Part shown: one piece after another, positions 24,204-35,912 of the stretch
Layout of the letters: each line of letters opens with the position of its first letter
Position numbering within the stretch: position 1 is the first letter of the stretch
Origin: Aphelenchoides besseyi
Taxonomy: Eukaryota; Nematoda; Chromadorea; Rhabditida; Aphelenchoididae
Assembly: GCA_024699855.1 (NCBI GenBank)
Contig: JAMPIQ010000001.1
Location: forward strand, 9,300,001-9,364,000
Length of the DNA stretch: 64,000 bases
Direction: 5' to 3'
The notes under the pieces: generated by a model
The model's input: the letters and a program-made list of their open reading frames with translations, nothing else
Databases searched by the model: none
Told to the model about the DNA's origin: nothing
Program-made: the position numbers and the translations under genes

Positions 24204-24578
24204 TCACGTCTTCTCATTTCTATCAATTGCTGTGGTCGTCGTTGGGTTTTCAACGCTTGCAGCCACTTGAGCAGCTGCCAAGGCGACCTCCTGAGCTTGG
24301 ATCTGTTGATCTTGTTGTCGTTTCATCATTGCAGGTCCCAACTCACTGAAGACGTTCATTAGTCGTTTGTTCACACGCATTTGCTTGTCGATACCTGAAA
24401 GCACAATAAACGAAACAAACGACCCAAAGAACTCACATTGTTTCGTGCACTTCAACTCCTCAGCATCCAATTCGTGACTGTTGAACTGTCGAACACACGC
24501 CGAAAAACATCGTTCTGTCAAAGTGTTGTAGACGCCCAGAAACTCTCGAAGCTGTAGGATATTCTCGATGCTATTCAT
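24204..24578 (-). CDS. mitochondrial small Tim chaperone, TIMM10B-like
   Basis: Intermembrane-space chaperone of the TIM22 carrier import pathway. Two exons (24437-24578, 24204-24394) encode 110 residues. The twin CX3C signature is clear (CFSAC ... CTKQC), preceded by REFLGVYNTLTERCF, which matches TIMM10B (Tim9b) better than TIMM9 or TIMM10. The second exon encodes a long Gln/Ala-rich C-terminal helix (QDQQIQAQEVALAAAQVAA), also a TIMM10B feature. An ATG 36 bp further upstream exists but the conserved helix starts at MNSIEN. It shares a 134 bp intergenic region with the divergent URM1 gene. Confidence 0.88.
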   Translation of the reverse strand: MNSIENILQLREFLGVYNTLTERCFSACVRQFNSHELDAEELKCTKQCEFFGSFVSFIVLSGIDKQMRVNKRLMNVFSELGPAMMKRQQDQQIQAQEVALAAAQVAASVENPTTTTAIDRNEKT

Positions 24579-24712
24579 TGAGAGGATAAACGAAATGGAA
24601 TTTCTCGTAACCAAAAAAACTCAAGGAATATGTCATCAGTTTTCTTCGTTTCGTCAACTCTTGCAATCTAACGTAAAGTTCCTTAATCTCGATCACATTT
24701 TATATCTCGACT
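24579..24712. promoter_or_regulatory. candidate bidirectional promoter TIMM10B/URM1
   Basis: Only 134 bp separate the divergent start codons of TIMM10B (minus) and URM1 (plus), so both transcription starts must lie within or very near this interval. It is AT-rich with no obvious TATA pair. The assignment is an inference from gene spacing. Confidence 0.5.
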
Positions 24713-25049
24713 ATGCATTTGAGTGTGACATTTTCCGGCGGTTCGGAGGTCATTTTTGGTGACAAACGACATCATGAAATCGATGTGGCCGATGATTTGG
24801 ACGTCGGCGAATTGATCGACTGGATTTCGTCGGAGTTGGTTGTCGACAAATCGAAGACCGGATTGTTGTTCTTAGACGGCGATGTTCGGCCGGGCATCTT
24901 GGTTCTAGTGAACGACGTCGACTGGGAAATCACTGGCGGTGTAAGTCAACTCGACCTTAATTTTATTGTTATTCTTGGTCTTTCAGCTAAGAACAAGACT
25001 CACGAACAAAGACAACGTGACGTTCATCTCAACGCTACATGGCGGTTGA
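24713..25049 (+). CDS. ubiquitin-related modifier URM1
   Basis: Sulfur carrier and protein modifier required for thiolation of wobble uridine in tRNAs. Exons 24713-24940 and 24987-25049 encode 96 residues, the normal size. The beta-grasp sequence matches across the length: VTFSGGSEVIFGD, DVGELIDWISSEL, LLFLDGDVRPGILVLVNDVDWE, and the end NVTFISTLHGG. The C-terminal Gly-Gly that is thiocarboxylated is present and immediately followed by the stop. The partner enzyme MOCS3/UBA4 is not in the window. Confidence 0.95.
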
Positions 25050-25382
25050 CCATCTTTCTTGTTATTTGTTGAGTGTTGGATAAAATTCTGTTTTACACTC
25101 ATAGAACGTCTTTCATTTGCTCACTTGACAAACATCGCTTTCTATGCGTTGAATAGACCGTAATAGTTAACCTTCGATTTAGCTGAATAATATTGATTCA
25201 CGTCTGTCGAAGCACTTGGTTTGTGCTTGAACGTTCTGACTTGATCAGTTCGTTGGTCGTTTTAAACTCCGGTAACGAGAAGTCGGTGCAATAAACTCAT
25301 TCAGTTGATAACTTTTTTATTTTACAAGAATAAAAAGGTTAAGAAAATCAAACAACTTCAAATACACGTTTCACGTACTGGA
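25050..25382. other. intergenic between convergent URM1 and ATG3
   Basis: This 333 bp holds the two convergent 3' ends. AATAAA-like words occur for both strands, for example near 25290. No further gene is seen. Confidence 0.4.
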
Positions 25383-26378
25383 TCACAATTGAATCGACTT
25401 TGTGTAGTCGTATTCGATTGTTGGAATGATCGCTTGGACGAATTTAAGGAAAATCAAAAGATATTGAACGACTTGAAGCTCTCGACCCGACTCAGCGTAC
25501 TGTTCGATGAGTCGCTTCATAACTTCCGCATGACGACAAGGGTGAATAGAAGCAATTTGCATTGGTAGATGTGGATGTGATTCGATGGTTATCGTTTTGT
25601 TTGCATGATCAGCAGAGAAGTCTTCGTACATTTTCTCCACAGTCAATAGTTTATCCGATTCATCGTATCCCATCAACCAAAAACGTGGGACCTATAACTG
25701 CGAGTTCAAACAAAGAAGCACCACACTAACTTACTTGATAGTATTTGTCGTAAGTAATGTGCAGATCATAAGTTCGAGTCCGCACGATTTTGTCGTTCGA
25801 TTCCTCGATTTTCGTTTCTCCTACCACAGTCGGCGGTTTGTAACAATTCGGATCTTCGACTTCAACGCGTCCCGTTTGCATGTAATCGTCCATGTCCATT
25901 GGAGGCGCATCATCATCTTCGTCATCATCTTCTTGAACTTGAACAACAGCAGAAGTGTCTGATGGCGCCATTTGGACCTCATTGGTGGTATCCGTTGAGT
26001 AGAAATGAGTATCGACCCATTCTTCTTGTGTGTCGGGATCTTTGATGATCAACTCCAACTCCGAATTGTATTCGATTTGAGCACAACGCCGATGGCATGG
26101 GACTCGTCGAGTGATCAGAAACTGTTTGTCAGCAGGTAAGTAGTCCCGTTGATGTGCTGGATCAGCAGCTTTTGACCACGACCATGTTGGACAATCTGAA
26201 GTCCGAAATAAATAAAACATAAAAATAACTTACGATGAACAAGGTGGTCACCAGCTGCGACAAATTCCTCGGGAGTTAGAACGCCGGTTTCTTTAAATTT
26301 CGATTCCTTCAGAATCGGCGTAAACGCTTCGCCCACTTTCAAAGCAACGCTCTTCACCGAATTTACAATATTTTCCAT
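25383..26378 (-). CDS. autophagy E2-like enzyme ATG3
   Basis: E2-like enzyme that transfers ATG8/LC3 to phosphatidylethanolamine. Three exons (26234-26378, 25735-26195, 25383-25691) encode 304 residues, close to the family's 310. The N-terminal amphipathic helix region ([19 protein letters not shown]) is followed by [17 protein letters not shown] and [10 protein letters not shown] long acidic flexible region ([18 protein letters not shown]) precedes [26 protein letters not shown]. The catalytic cysteine sits in [15 protein letters not shown], and the end [23 protein letters not shown] is nearly invariant in ATG3. Donor and acceptor phases all agree. ORC4 lies 483 bp upstream on the same strand. 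Confidence 0.96.
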
Positions 26379-26860
26379 CGTATGTACAAGGTCTAAAGCA
26401 ACGATGAACACGATTAAAACCGTCAATCAAAGCGACAACGCGTCTCGATTTCGGAATCAGAATTTCGATCTATGACCAGTCACTAAAAACTCTAATTCGT
26501 GGGAAAATGTTTGTAATCGAAAGAGTTTTAAGAGAAGTTCACAGAAACTAGAAAAGCTCAGAATTGTGAGAAAAGAACTTCCGTTCAGCTCACAACCTTC
26601 AACTAGCGACTTCCCCTGATAAAATCAACTCGACGTGATGGGGCAAAGAGTCACATTGTTCGTCTCATTTCTGTTGCTTTTCAAACAAAAGGAAACTCGG
26701 CAACAGACCGCGAAATAGATCGCCAGAAAGTATGTTGTTTTGACGGGTAGAGAACCACAAGCATTTTGGATTCCCATTTCCGGGTTCTTTGGTGTGGACG
26801 TGGTTTCCAATAAAAATCTGTTCGTTGGTAAAAGCGATTTAATGACAAATTGAATAAAAT
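26379..26860 (-). other. intergenic between ORC4 and ATG3
   Basis: 482 bp holding the ORC4 3' UTR and the ATG3 promoter. Open frames on the minus strand here are short and unsupported. The spacing is long for an operon but does not exclude one. Confidence 0.4.
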
Positions 26861-28327
26861 TTACAGAAGATGAGTAATGTCTTTTAAACATTCGCTAATC
26901 CAGTTCTTGAGGCTTTGATGAAACGGTGTTTGATGTTTTGGATCTAAGAGAACCAGTGGATCTACTTGCCAATACACGAATCTGAAAACCAATTTATTTC
27001 CACAACAAGTGGCTTTCACTTACAAAATCTGACCACTTTGCACTTTCGCTGTGAAGAATCCACGAGAAGTCAAGTAGTCAATGTCCGTTTGTAATTGTCC
27101 ATCACTGAAAAGCAATGACGGTTCTTTGATGTTGTATCTGTTGTTGAATCTAATAAATGCTAAAACAACAAGTGGGTTAACTCGTTTGCAGGCTTTAAAG
27201 TACTCTTGCGAATCACTTCAACGGGAATCGCTTCGTCAATTCCATGTGTTGTTGCTATTGCTGCAGCGATCAAAATCCCGTACATACGATTTGAAATACC
27301 TAAACAAACTCAGTGCTTTTATTTCACATTCAAAATTACCCCAGAGCATCGCTTCGACCATATCGACTTTCGAGATCTTCTCGTACTTCTCGTCAAATAA
27401 GTGGACCTCCGCGTTGTAGTTCAGTTTCTCTTTCCCAATTGCATTCCAAAGTTTGTCGATCAACTCAACAGCAAAAAGTTTGAAACGTGCGTACGGCGTG
27501 GAGTCGCAAAGCGTTTGATTCCAACATTCAGCAAATTCAATCGGTGGCTCTTGCGGTAACTAAAAAACACGAAATTAACGGCTATAAAACTGTTGAATAC
27601 CGAAATCGAGTTTTTAAACTGGTGGCTGCATGACTCCGCTGATTTGAAAATCATTTCGCGAACTAACTTCCAATCGGCTTCAAGAGCTCGTCTACTCACC
27701 GCGACTTTTATCAGGTTCTGACCAATTCGAGAAGCTATTCGTTTTTCCAGCAATTGACGAGCATCCTAAGGTTCTCAATGGGAGTGCATAAGAAGAAAAC
27801 TAACCGCATTCTCAGACACCAAGACCAAAAAGTAGGGATACAATCGTTGTTGTTGAGAAAACCAATACAGAACTTTGTTGACGACCGAAACGTTGATTCG
27901 ATCAAAATTGTGCAGAACCACAACTACTTTCTTGTTCTAAACTTTGGTTAACGAGAGTAAGAGTTAGAAACCAACTTCTGTGTTCCTGAAAGCCTCTTCC
28001 GTTGCTTGTGTCCATTCCTTTGAATCACGAGTATCGCCAAACTCTCCGTCTTCGACAATGACAAGCATATCCGAGGCTTCCTTCTGCATCACCTGTTTAA
28101 TAAGCGAACGTTTGCCACTTGATCGCGGACCCAAAAGCATCATCGTCATTCCACTGTTTTCATTGCGAACAATTTTAAGTCGCTTCTTCAATTCTCTAAA
28201 CCAGCAGTCGAAAAACTCCAAAAACACTCGAAACAAACTTTTCCACATCGTCCAAATTGACCAGGTAGCCGCTCAAGCTGCTCATGAACAGATTGTAATC
28301 GTTCGACTCCATCTGTGGTTCTTTCAT
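26861..28327 (-). CDS. origin recognition complex subunit 4 (ORC4)
   Basis: AAA+ subunit of the replication origin recognition complex. Eight phase-consistent exons: 28239-28327, 27976-28195, 27805-27936, 27601-27765, 27340-27559, 27204-27299, 27024-27159 and 26861-26981, giving 392 residues (human 436). Walker A is GPRSSGKR at about 52-59. The Walker B strand reads VVVVLHNFD at 107-115, where most ORC4 have DEFD, so the acidic pair is replaced by His-Asn. Family landmarks follow: ARQLLEKRIASRIGQN, EPPIEFAECWNQTL, VDMVEAMLWG, and a winged-helix end with KTFIRFNN and HQSLKNWISECL. The start is the first ATG after an in-frame stop; a second in-frame ATG lies 5 codons in. PSMB1 starts divergently about 290 bp away. 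Confidence 0.88.
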
Positions 28328-28620
28328 CGTGCAAACTCAATCGAGAACTCAAATCGAAAAGAACTTTCGCTTTTCGCGCTTCTTTTCGCTGTCAATCGGT
28401 CACACGCAAACAAATCGATTCGACTTCACACAACGACAACTTCGTTTCCTCAATTTTGATGACTTCGACCACCGGTTTTCAGTTCGCTGATGACAATCCG
28501 AAGATTCTCGGCAAACGTTTGTTCTCGTGTTGTCTTCCGATCTTCTTCGTAGTTCTTTTCGGTTATTCAACTTCGTGTTTCAGTTTGTTCCGACAACCTT
28601 CAGCCGTTCAACTGCGCAAA

Positions 28621-29557
28621 ATGCAAGAAGAAGTGATGGGCGGAAATGTTTTGGCGAACATGAATCGCTTTCGCGATGCGATGCGAAAAGCTTCGGCCAA
28701 TCCGTCATGGCAAAAGCCGCGTGTTGCTCATCAGCAACGTTGGAATCCCTATTCATTTGAGGGCGGGTATGTTCGCATAGTTTGATTGGACCCTTTAGTT
28801 TTGTTGTTGATTTCAGAAGCGTTTGTGCGATCGCCGGCGACAACTTTGTTGTTTCTGCTACGGATACCCGATTGACTGCTTTGGGTTTCAGTGTAATGAC
28901 TCGTGAAGGAGACAAGATTCATGTTTTGTAAGTTCACAGTCTCCGTTAACGTTCATTGTTTGCAGGAATGATAACATCGTTTTGGCGACTTCCGGTTTTC
29001 ATGGCGATGTCCATCAACTGAAACGCGTTCTAGAGGTTGATTTTAAATTCCTATTCGGTTCTATGTGTATTTTAAGGCTCGTCTTCATAAATATCGTTTC
29101 GACTATCGTTGCGATATGACCGTGGACTTGTGCTCTGAACTGTTGGCGCGTAATCTCTACTACAAACGTTTCTTCCCGTACTACACGGGAGTTGTTTTGT
29201 GTGGAATTGACGAGCACGGTAACACATGAGTTCCGGTTATCGACTCCTCAATCAATTTCAGGCAAAGGTGCAGTCTATGGCTACGATCCGGTTGGGACGA
29301 TCGAACGCAATCCGTACGAAGCCAGTGGCAGCGGAACCACGTTGATGATGCCGTTCCTCGACAATCAACTTCGCCAAGAGCACATCAAAGCGGACGATCG
29401 TCAGCCGTTGACCATTGAACGTGCGATTGGATTGGTCAAAGACGCGTTTTGTTTTGTTGCTGAGCGTGAAACGAGCACCGGCGATGCGATCGAAATCGTG
29501 GTTGCTGAGCATCAGAAACCGACTCGGAAGTTCGTGGTCAAATTGCGTGAGGATTAA
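28621..29557 (+). CDS. proteasome subunit beta type-1 (PSMB1)
   Basis: Non-catalytic beta ring subunit of the 20S proteasome. Five exons (28621-28766, 28817-28927, 28966-29035, 29077-29218, 29262-29557) encode 254 residues. A 49-residue N-terminal extension ends in YSFEGG, followed by the mature part SVCAIAGDNFVVSATDTRL. Typical blocks follow: [72 protein letters not shown]. I chose ATG 28621 because TTCGTGTTTCAG ends about 30 bases before it, as expected for a trans-splice or first-intron acceptor. The longer open frame upstream (from 28459) would add a membrane-like segment that no proteasome subunit has. Position 1 of the mature chain appears to be Ser rather than Thr. Confidence 0.94.
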
Positions 29558-29963
29558 ACGCTCGATCGACAACTCCAATTCTGTTAAATTGTCCGTTCTT
29601 ACAACCTGTCGAACTGTTTATGTTCTGGATCGTTGATAAATATTTTACACAAACAAGAGTGTTGACTTCAACGGTTTGCTGACCGTTTGCAATATTTTCG
29701 TGATTAATCGATTGCACTTTTTGACACCACCCGCGGAGTATTTTGTTATCAAGTTGAAGAAATTTGTTTTTCGTGTCTGTTGACGTGTCTGTTGCTCTCT
29801 CGCGGTATTCTGAGCCACGTGTACAATCGAAAGGCTTAACGTGACTTTCTCCTGACCTTTCAATCGGGTGCCAAATGAATAATTCACAAGTTTTTAGAAG
29901 TGGCAAACTGCATTTGGCATCCGATTGAATGCAAAATCAGTTCGATTGCTCGTCCATTTCGAG
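29558..29963. other. intergenic between PSMB1 and SUCO
   Basis: About 400 bp with the PSMB1 3' end and the upstream region of the first SUCO alternative exon. Nothing else is recognised. Confidence 0.4.
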
Positions 29964-32900
29964 ATGACAACTCGCACTATTCGTCTGCTCTTCTACGATC
30001 TAATAATGAGGAGAATACTCCTTCTTCTGTTAATGTAAGTGTTCGAGTTCAACGATCGTTTTAAGCGGAGTTTTAGTTCTCTCGCCAAGAACTCTCGAGT
30101 TTACGCCGATCCCACCTCATCGACCGTCCTTCAGCGTTACGATCATCTCTTTCTTTCGCCTCCCGCTCAAACAACTCGAACGTCCTCCGGTTGTTTTCCG
30201 TTCATCTCGACTCCGACCGAAGATGACGATCGTGCGGCTGAGATAGTTGATGGCGATGACCGGTTCCCGTCGACGCGCAGAAGGTGAGTTTTGATTTCAT
30301 TGATGGATTACGCGTCAATGAGCGGAGACGCGAGATCTCGTCGAAGACGCTCAACAATTTTTTGTGCGATTGGTTGAGATATTAATTTGGAGGCAAAGAT
30401 AATGGAATTGTGTTCGTTGAGTGTAGTCATGGCAACTTTGCTACAAACGACTTCAATTTCTGTTTGTTTTTTGTAATCAACATTTGAAGCGTTTTGACGT
30501 CAATCCTTTCACTTGTTTGCTCATCTTTGGCTTTCAAGTTTCCGTCATTTGAAGGACAATAAGCTTCGAATAAGTGAAGTTTATCGGCAGCTCGGTCGTT
30601 GTCGAGATCAGCGAAGATAAACCAAATCCGGTTCCCAATACAAACCACGTTTTTGTTGCAGATCCACGGATGAGATTAACAAAAAAATGTTCAACTGCAA
30701 CATTCACCAGAAGTCACTACGACACAAACTTTTGCAGTTGCTTTTTCTCAGCGAACTTTCTTTTGCGAGTCTTCGCTTGAACTTTCGACTCCGTACGTGT
30801 TCAGCAAACATCCGTCGCTTGAGAACCTTTTGGCTTCTGGAGATTTTTGTGCACGCGAACGAACGTTCCCTGTGGCTGCAGACTTGTTTTCTGTGGTTTT
30901 CGATGTCCTGTGCAAGACGGTGATTAGTCGGTTATTGAACTCAAACTGGGGCATCTTATTTCTATGTGAAGATATTTCGACTTTTAATCCAAACTTTCGA
31001 GATTAAGGTCGGCGGCATCGTTTGTCGAACCGTGAATCTCGACGGAGATCAATTTGAGAGTCGGCAGACGAAAAGAAATCGACTCTGAGTCGCGTGTGTG
31101 GTTTACCGGAACGGTCGTTCCACTTTCGTTCTTCGGCTGTAAATTGCGAATGTTTTCGTTTGCGCTTATTATCCGCCTCATGTGCGTTTCGATTTCCGCT
31201 CCACATCGAAAGCGAATTTGAACAGGTGGTCGAGGGTTTGCCGCGGACATCAAATTCGACCGATTTCATGAGCACTTTGAAGCTTTTTTGTCTTAACGAT
31301 GTGCTCATGAATATCCATGATTTCATCTCTTTCAATTGATTTGAATTTTCGTTTGAGCGTTTAATCCCCGGGTTCATCAATCGGCTTGTGGGCTTCAACA
31401 ACCGGATGTGACGTGAGTGAAACGGTTCGTTGAACAGAAACCGGGCTTTTTGCTAAAAACGTTGAAATGGCGATTTGATTGTGGTCGGGGGTTTCAATCG
31501 TTTCGTTGGATTGCGTGGGGCTTCCGATTAGCACATCAATAGATTTGTTTTCATGGACTTCGGATTATCAGTTGATTTGGGATGAGTAATGAATTCAGTT
31601 CACCTGCTTATAATTCGGCTTTGTGTCTCTTTTTGAACTGCATTCCATTCAATCAATGGGCTTGTTTTGAACACCATTTCAGTTCACCTCCTTTTATAGC
31701 GGAATTCTTTTATTTCTGTTGCCGACGAAAATCGTATTTTCCTTCGCAAACCACAGCACTACGACATTCCGCAACGGTCAGAAAAGTTTTCTTCTTTTCA
31801 CTCACAATAGTCGACGGAATGCACACGCACATCTTTTCGAACACGTCATCATCTTCGATCGATTTCCGATTGGGTTTGTACGTGAATTTGTGGCCATGAT
31901 GCTTGTTGGTGTTTGACTAACGGGTGATGGAATCTTTTGCTAAACCGCGTGATTTCGTTGACTCGTGACTTTGCAACTGTTCGACGGTTTGCAACAAGTA
32001 AGGAATTTCGACTGACGGCTTCGCAATTTGTTTATCAGCAGTCGACCTCCGCATTTTGGGGTTCTGCCAATCGTCTTACGTCAACCAGAAGCGTTGATTT
32101 GCGTTCAGGACACTCTTCCATCACTACCCAATTTTCGTGGGCTTTGTTTCTTATGCTGTGTCGTTTAAGTTTTTGATTCCAAAACGGTGCGCGAGCAACG
32201 GCGAGTAATTCATCAACTGGTCGGAGTTTGTCGACGTGTAACGTTTTCGGAATTATAACGTTTGCAATGTTGAAAATGTGAAAAACTACGAGTCTTCCGA
32301 CTTTTTCTCAACTTCGCTGAACTGCATACCATCGATCAGTCTGCTTATCAGTTGTTTTGAGGACATATGCTCTGCGATGTTCACGAGTTTTGTCCATTCG
32401 AAAATGCTTTCAGATTGCTCGCAAATCATTCCAACTGATCGTACCGAAAGGTTTGATCTCAAGCTTCGATTTCACTACTTGATTTGTCGCGAAACTTCCC
32501 GTGGACCTTAAGATCGCGCGTTTATTTTCGCTTTCCAGACCCATTAACCCGTCTGTTGATTATCGTCACGTGCACTCGAATGCATCAAATCTAAGTTGTG
32601 AATTTTCCGTTTTGATTGCGCAACAGACAAATGCGCAAGTTTATTTGCTTTCTGTTACACGAACATCAGCACTCGACTGGCAAGTTGTCGACGAATAGAA
32701 CTGATCAGTTGAAAGTCGACCAGAAACGCGGCCGAGTTGTGGAATTGTGAATTCGAAGAGTTTGTTGCTTTGAATGTGCTTCAAAGGTCGGGATCTCGTC
32801 GTTGCAACGTCCAAAGCAGCGCCACAAATCGAAAGTGTGAAAGAGAACTGCAGAGCCGTTGAATCTCTTTGCCCTTCATTCTGGCAAACTAAACGGCCAT

Positions 32901-35900
32901 TTTTGTGGACGAAGAAACGAGCCGCTTTAACGGTCGTTACATTGGTTTTATCGGCTGCAACGTTCACCCTCTTGTTTTTAATTTTATTTGTTGTTGGGTG
33001 AGTTCAAACAGCTAACTGATCTCTGACTAATCGCACAAAAATGAGCACCAAGATTTTATCGATTGTTAATGAGATGTTTCCAGTCATGATCTCAAAAACT
33101 GTCCGGTCAATGCGGCGGATACACTCAACGATCTTCGCGCCGTTGATCCGGCAGCTCCAACGAATTTAAGTTTACTCAGAAATCGAACTGATGTCCCAAT
33201 CAATCACACCACGGATACGATCATTAAAGACGCCGAGTCGTGTAACAACTCGGAAGAATCATTTGCTTCAGCAGAAACAAAGACTCAAGTAGACGGTGAG
33301 GTTCGATCGGAAAAAGTCGATGACGAAATACCAAGTGCTGAATCGGTGAAAAAGCCGACACCCGAAAAGGGAACAATCGAGATGCCGCCGCCAATCGCCA
33401 CCTTTGAAGAGTGGACAAAAGAGAAGCTGATGAACAAAGAGAAACGACCGCCGGTCAAAGAACAAAATGTCGGTGGTACGATGACTGAACAGCTAGGTGC
33501 AACAAATGGCGCTGGAACAGTGAATTTAAACACCAATGGTAACTCAGAACAAAATGGCGGTAAGAACTCGGTGGTAGTAAACGAATCATCGTGAGTTTCA
33601 GCTCAAACTCAATCCAACAGTCATTCAACTCAACAAGTGACTCAACCGCCGTTGACCGCCGATAAACAACCGTTGATTGAACGTCCGGCTGTTTCGCCAA
33701 CAACCGACTTTCCAAAACGCAATTATGCGTCTCGTGAGTGTGGAGCGAAGGTCCTGTTAGCAAACGAAGAAGCAGAACATCGAAATGCGGTTTTGAACGA
33801 TAAGGAACGTGATGAGTACATGAGAAATCCATGTGAAAAAGCTCAAAACAAGTTTTTGGTTATTGAACTCTGTGAAACAATTCAGGTACTTTAACTTCTA
33901 GTTCAGTTCATCAATCGAGCATTTTCAGCCAACGTTGTTGGAGTTGGCAAACTTCGAGTTGTTTTCATCGGGACCACGAGATTTTCGGCTTTCGGTTTCC
34001 GAACGTTATCCAACTCACGAATGGATTCCCGTTGGCCAGTTTGTGGCTGAAGATACCCGCGAGGGACAAACGTTCAGTTTTGCATCGCCCGGCATTTACA
34101 CGAAGTTCATCAAAGTATTTTTAAATCAAAATCTCTCAAGCAATCCGACTTTTTAGCTGGAACTTTTAAGTCACTATGGTCGTGAACATTACTGCACGTT
34201 GTCAACGATTCGTGTATCTGGCATCTCGATGGTCGATGAAATGGAAGCCGAAGCATCATCGTTGGAAAATCCACAATCAAATGTCATTCAACCGGAGGTT
34301 GTTTTGCCTCCATCGACAACTTTGGAAAAACCCCAAACACTGACAACTCAGCCGACAGTTCAAATCGAAATTCCCGATGTTACCACACAACTACAACCGC
34401 CAAGCACTCAAGAAGCTGTCGATCCAAGCAATGAGTCAAAGACTTCAAATGGTGGGAAAACTCACGTGTTGAACAAAGTCGTGAATATCGTTGAAAATCT
34501 GAGTAACATCAAAGAAGTTTTCGGAAAAACTTTTCTGGGCAGTAGACATGGGAAACAAACGAATGCCTTGATGTGAGTTAGCAGTTCGAAACGTGTTTTT
34601 TGACATTGAAATTTCAGTCATCAGTCGTCTTGTGTGCATCATTCGCCATTAGATTTCGAATTAGCCACACGAAAATCGTCGTGGCGATGTCATGTGTTTC
34701 GAGTTTTGGATCTTCCCGCCGGTTCTCTACCATCTGTTCTTCCGATTTTGTGGACATCTACATATGTCAAATCAACGCCAAAATCTAACGGTCAATTGAT
34801 TTTTCTGTTTGCGATTGAGAAGCTTCACCAGTGCCCAACTGCCGCTGCTGCTCCGAAAGTCATTGAAATGGAAGAAGCAAAACCTATCGTCCAATCAACT
34901 GAAACTCTTGTGCCTGAAAGCTCACACGTTGTTCCCGAAAAGAAGACTGAAAACTCCCAACAACAACAGACCATTCAAACAGTTAACCAACGAACGACTA
35001 GTCAATACACGCCGCCCAAAAGTAAGTGATTGTTTCTTAGCAGATAATTATATTCGATCCTCAGCACCATCGATTAACTCGCTTCCCGGCACAGCATCGA
35101 CTCACAAAGAATCGGTGTTCATGAAGTTAAACAAACGGCTTTCTGCTCTTGAATTGAACATGTCGTTGAGCAGCGAGTATCTGTCAGAGCTGAGTCGAAG
35201 GTACGTGGCTCAGCAGGCGGACTACAATAAGCAACACGAGAGAGACGTTAAGACGTTGGAGCAGATGGTCAACAAATTGGGTGAAAATCTGAAATCTGCG
35301 TGGTCTGATGAGGTTTGTTATTGTTGCACTTTTTTAACTAGCATTTGATGTTCAGATACGCGAAATGAAACGCGAGATTAACGATTTGGCACGGCAAATG
35401 CAATTCATCAAAAAAACCTCGCATCTTCCACCTCATTACCAATCCGTGTCAACGTCCTCGGTTTCACTTTTCGGAAGTTTTGATCCTCGCACTTGTGTCA
35501 AATGTTACAACATGTTGCCGCCCGCTAAAGATGAGGACGAGGAAGACGAATATCACGGTTAGTTAACAATGAAAGTGATAAACTTGTTGGGCTTTTAGAT
35601 TCTCCTAACACAAATGAAACTTCGCTTTGGTCGAACGAACAGATTGTGGCCATCATCTTTCTGTCCAACTTATCTGCTTTTACTTTGTTCACTTGCGTCT
35701 ATTTGCTCTACAAAGTTTTCACTCGACGTTCGGTTGTTCAAGAGAGAATGAAACGCGAGACGTTGACATCCGACGAGATTCGAGAGTTAGTTGAACAAGA
35801 AATGGAACGATTGAAATCAGCAACTGCGGTTCCATCAAACGCTCACTCAACCACCGGTCTTAACGGCTCTTGTATTCGACTTCCGAACAACTCTATTTGT

Positions 35901-35912
35901 GCTTTCTCTTAA
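29964..35912 (+). CDS. SUN-domain ossification factor family protein (SUCO/SLP1)
   Basis: ER/nuclear-envelope membrane protein of the SUCO (opt, yeast Slp1) group, which protects folding of membrane and secreted proteins. Shared exons: 33084-33559, 33602-33885, 33929-34114, 34157-34572, 34618-35021, 35065-35312, 35356-35557 and 35599-35912. Two alternative 5' ends join 33084 in the same phase: 29964-30034 plus 30077-30283, which begins with a signal-peptide-like leader (RRILLLLLIS); or 32774-32997, which ends in a hydrophobic anchor. Totals are about 935 and 917 residues. Landmarks: TFEEWTKEKL, NYASRECGAKVL, the SUN core (ELANFELFSSGPRDFRLSVSERYP ... ELLSHYGREHYC), then a coiled coil after SVFMKLNKRLSALELNMSLSSEYL and a membrane helix IVAIIFLSNLSAFTLFTCVYLLY near the C terminus. 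The family is secure; which first exon is used is inferred. Confidence 0.9.
30284..32773 (+). other. long first intron of SUCO, possible second promoter
   Basis: This 2.5 kb separates the two alternative first exons. It is T-rich with scattered open frames of 60-130 codons on both strands, none with consistent splice sites or a recognised product. If exon 32774-32997 is a real first exon, its promoter must lie in the last part of this interval. Confidence 0.45.

Noticed and set aside
28459..28620. In-frame N-terminal extension of the proteasome subunit with a hydrophobic segment
   Set aside because: It would put a membrane-like helix in front of a 20S subunit, and TTCGTGTTTCAG just before ATG 28621 fits a trans-splice or intron end.
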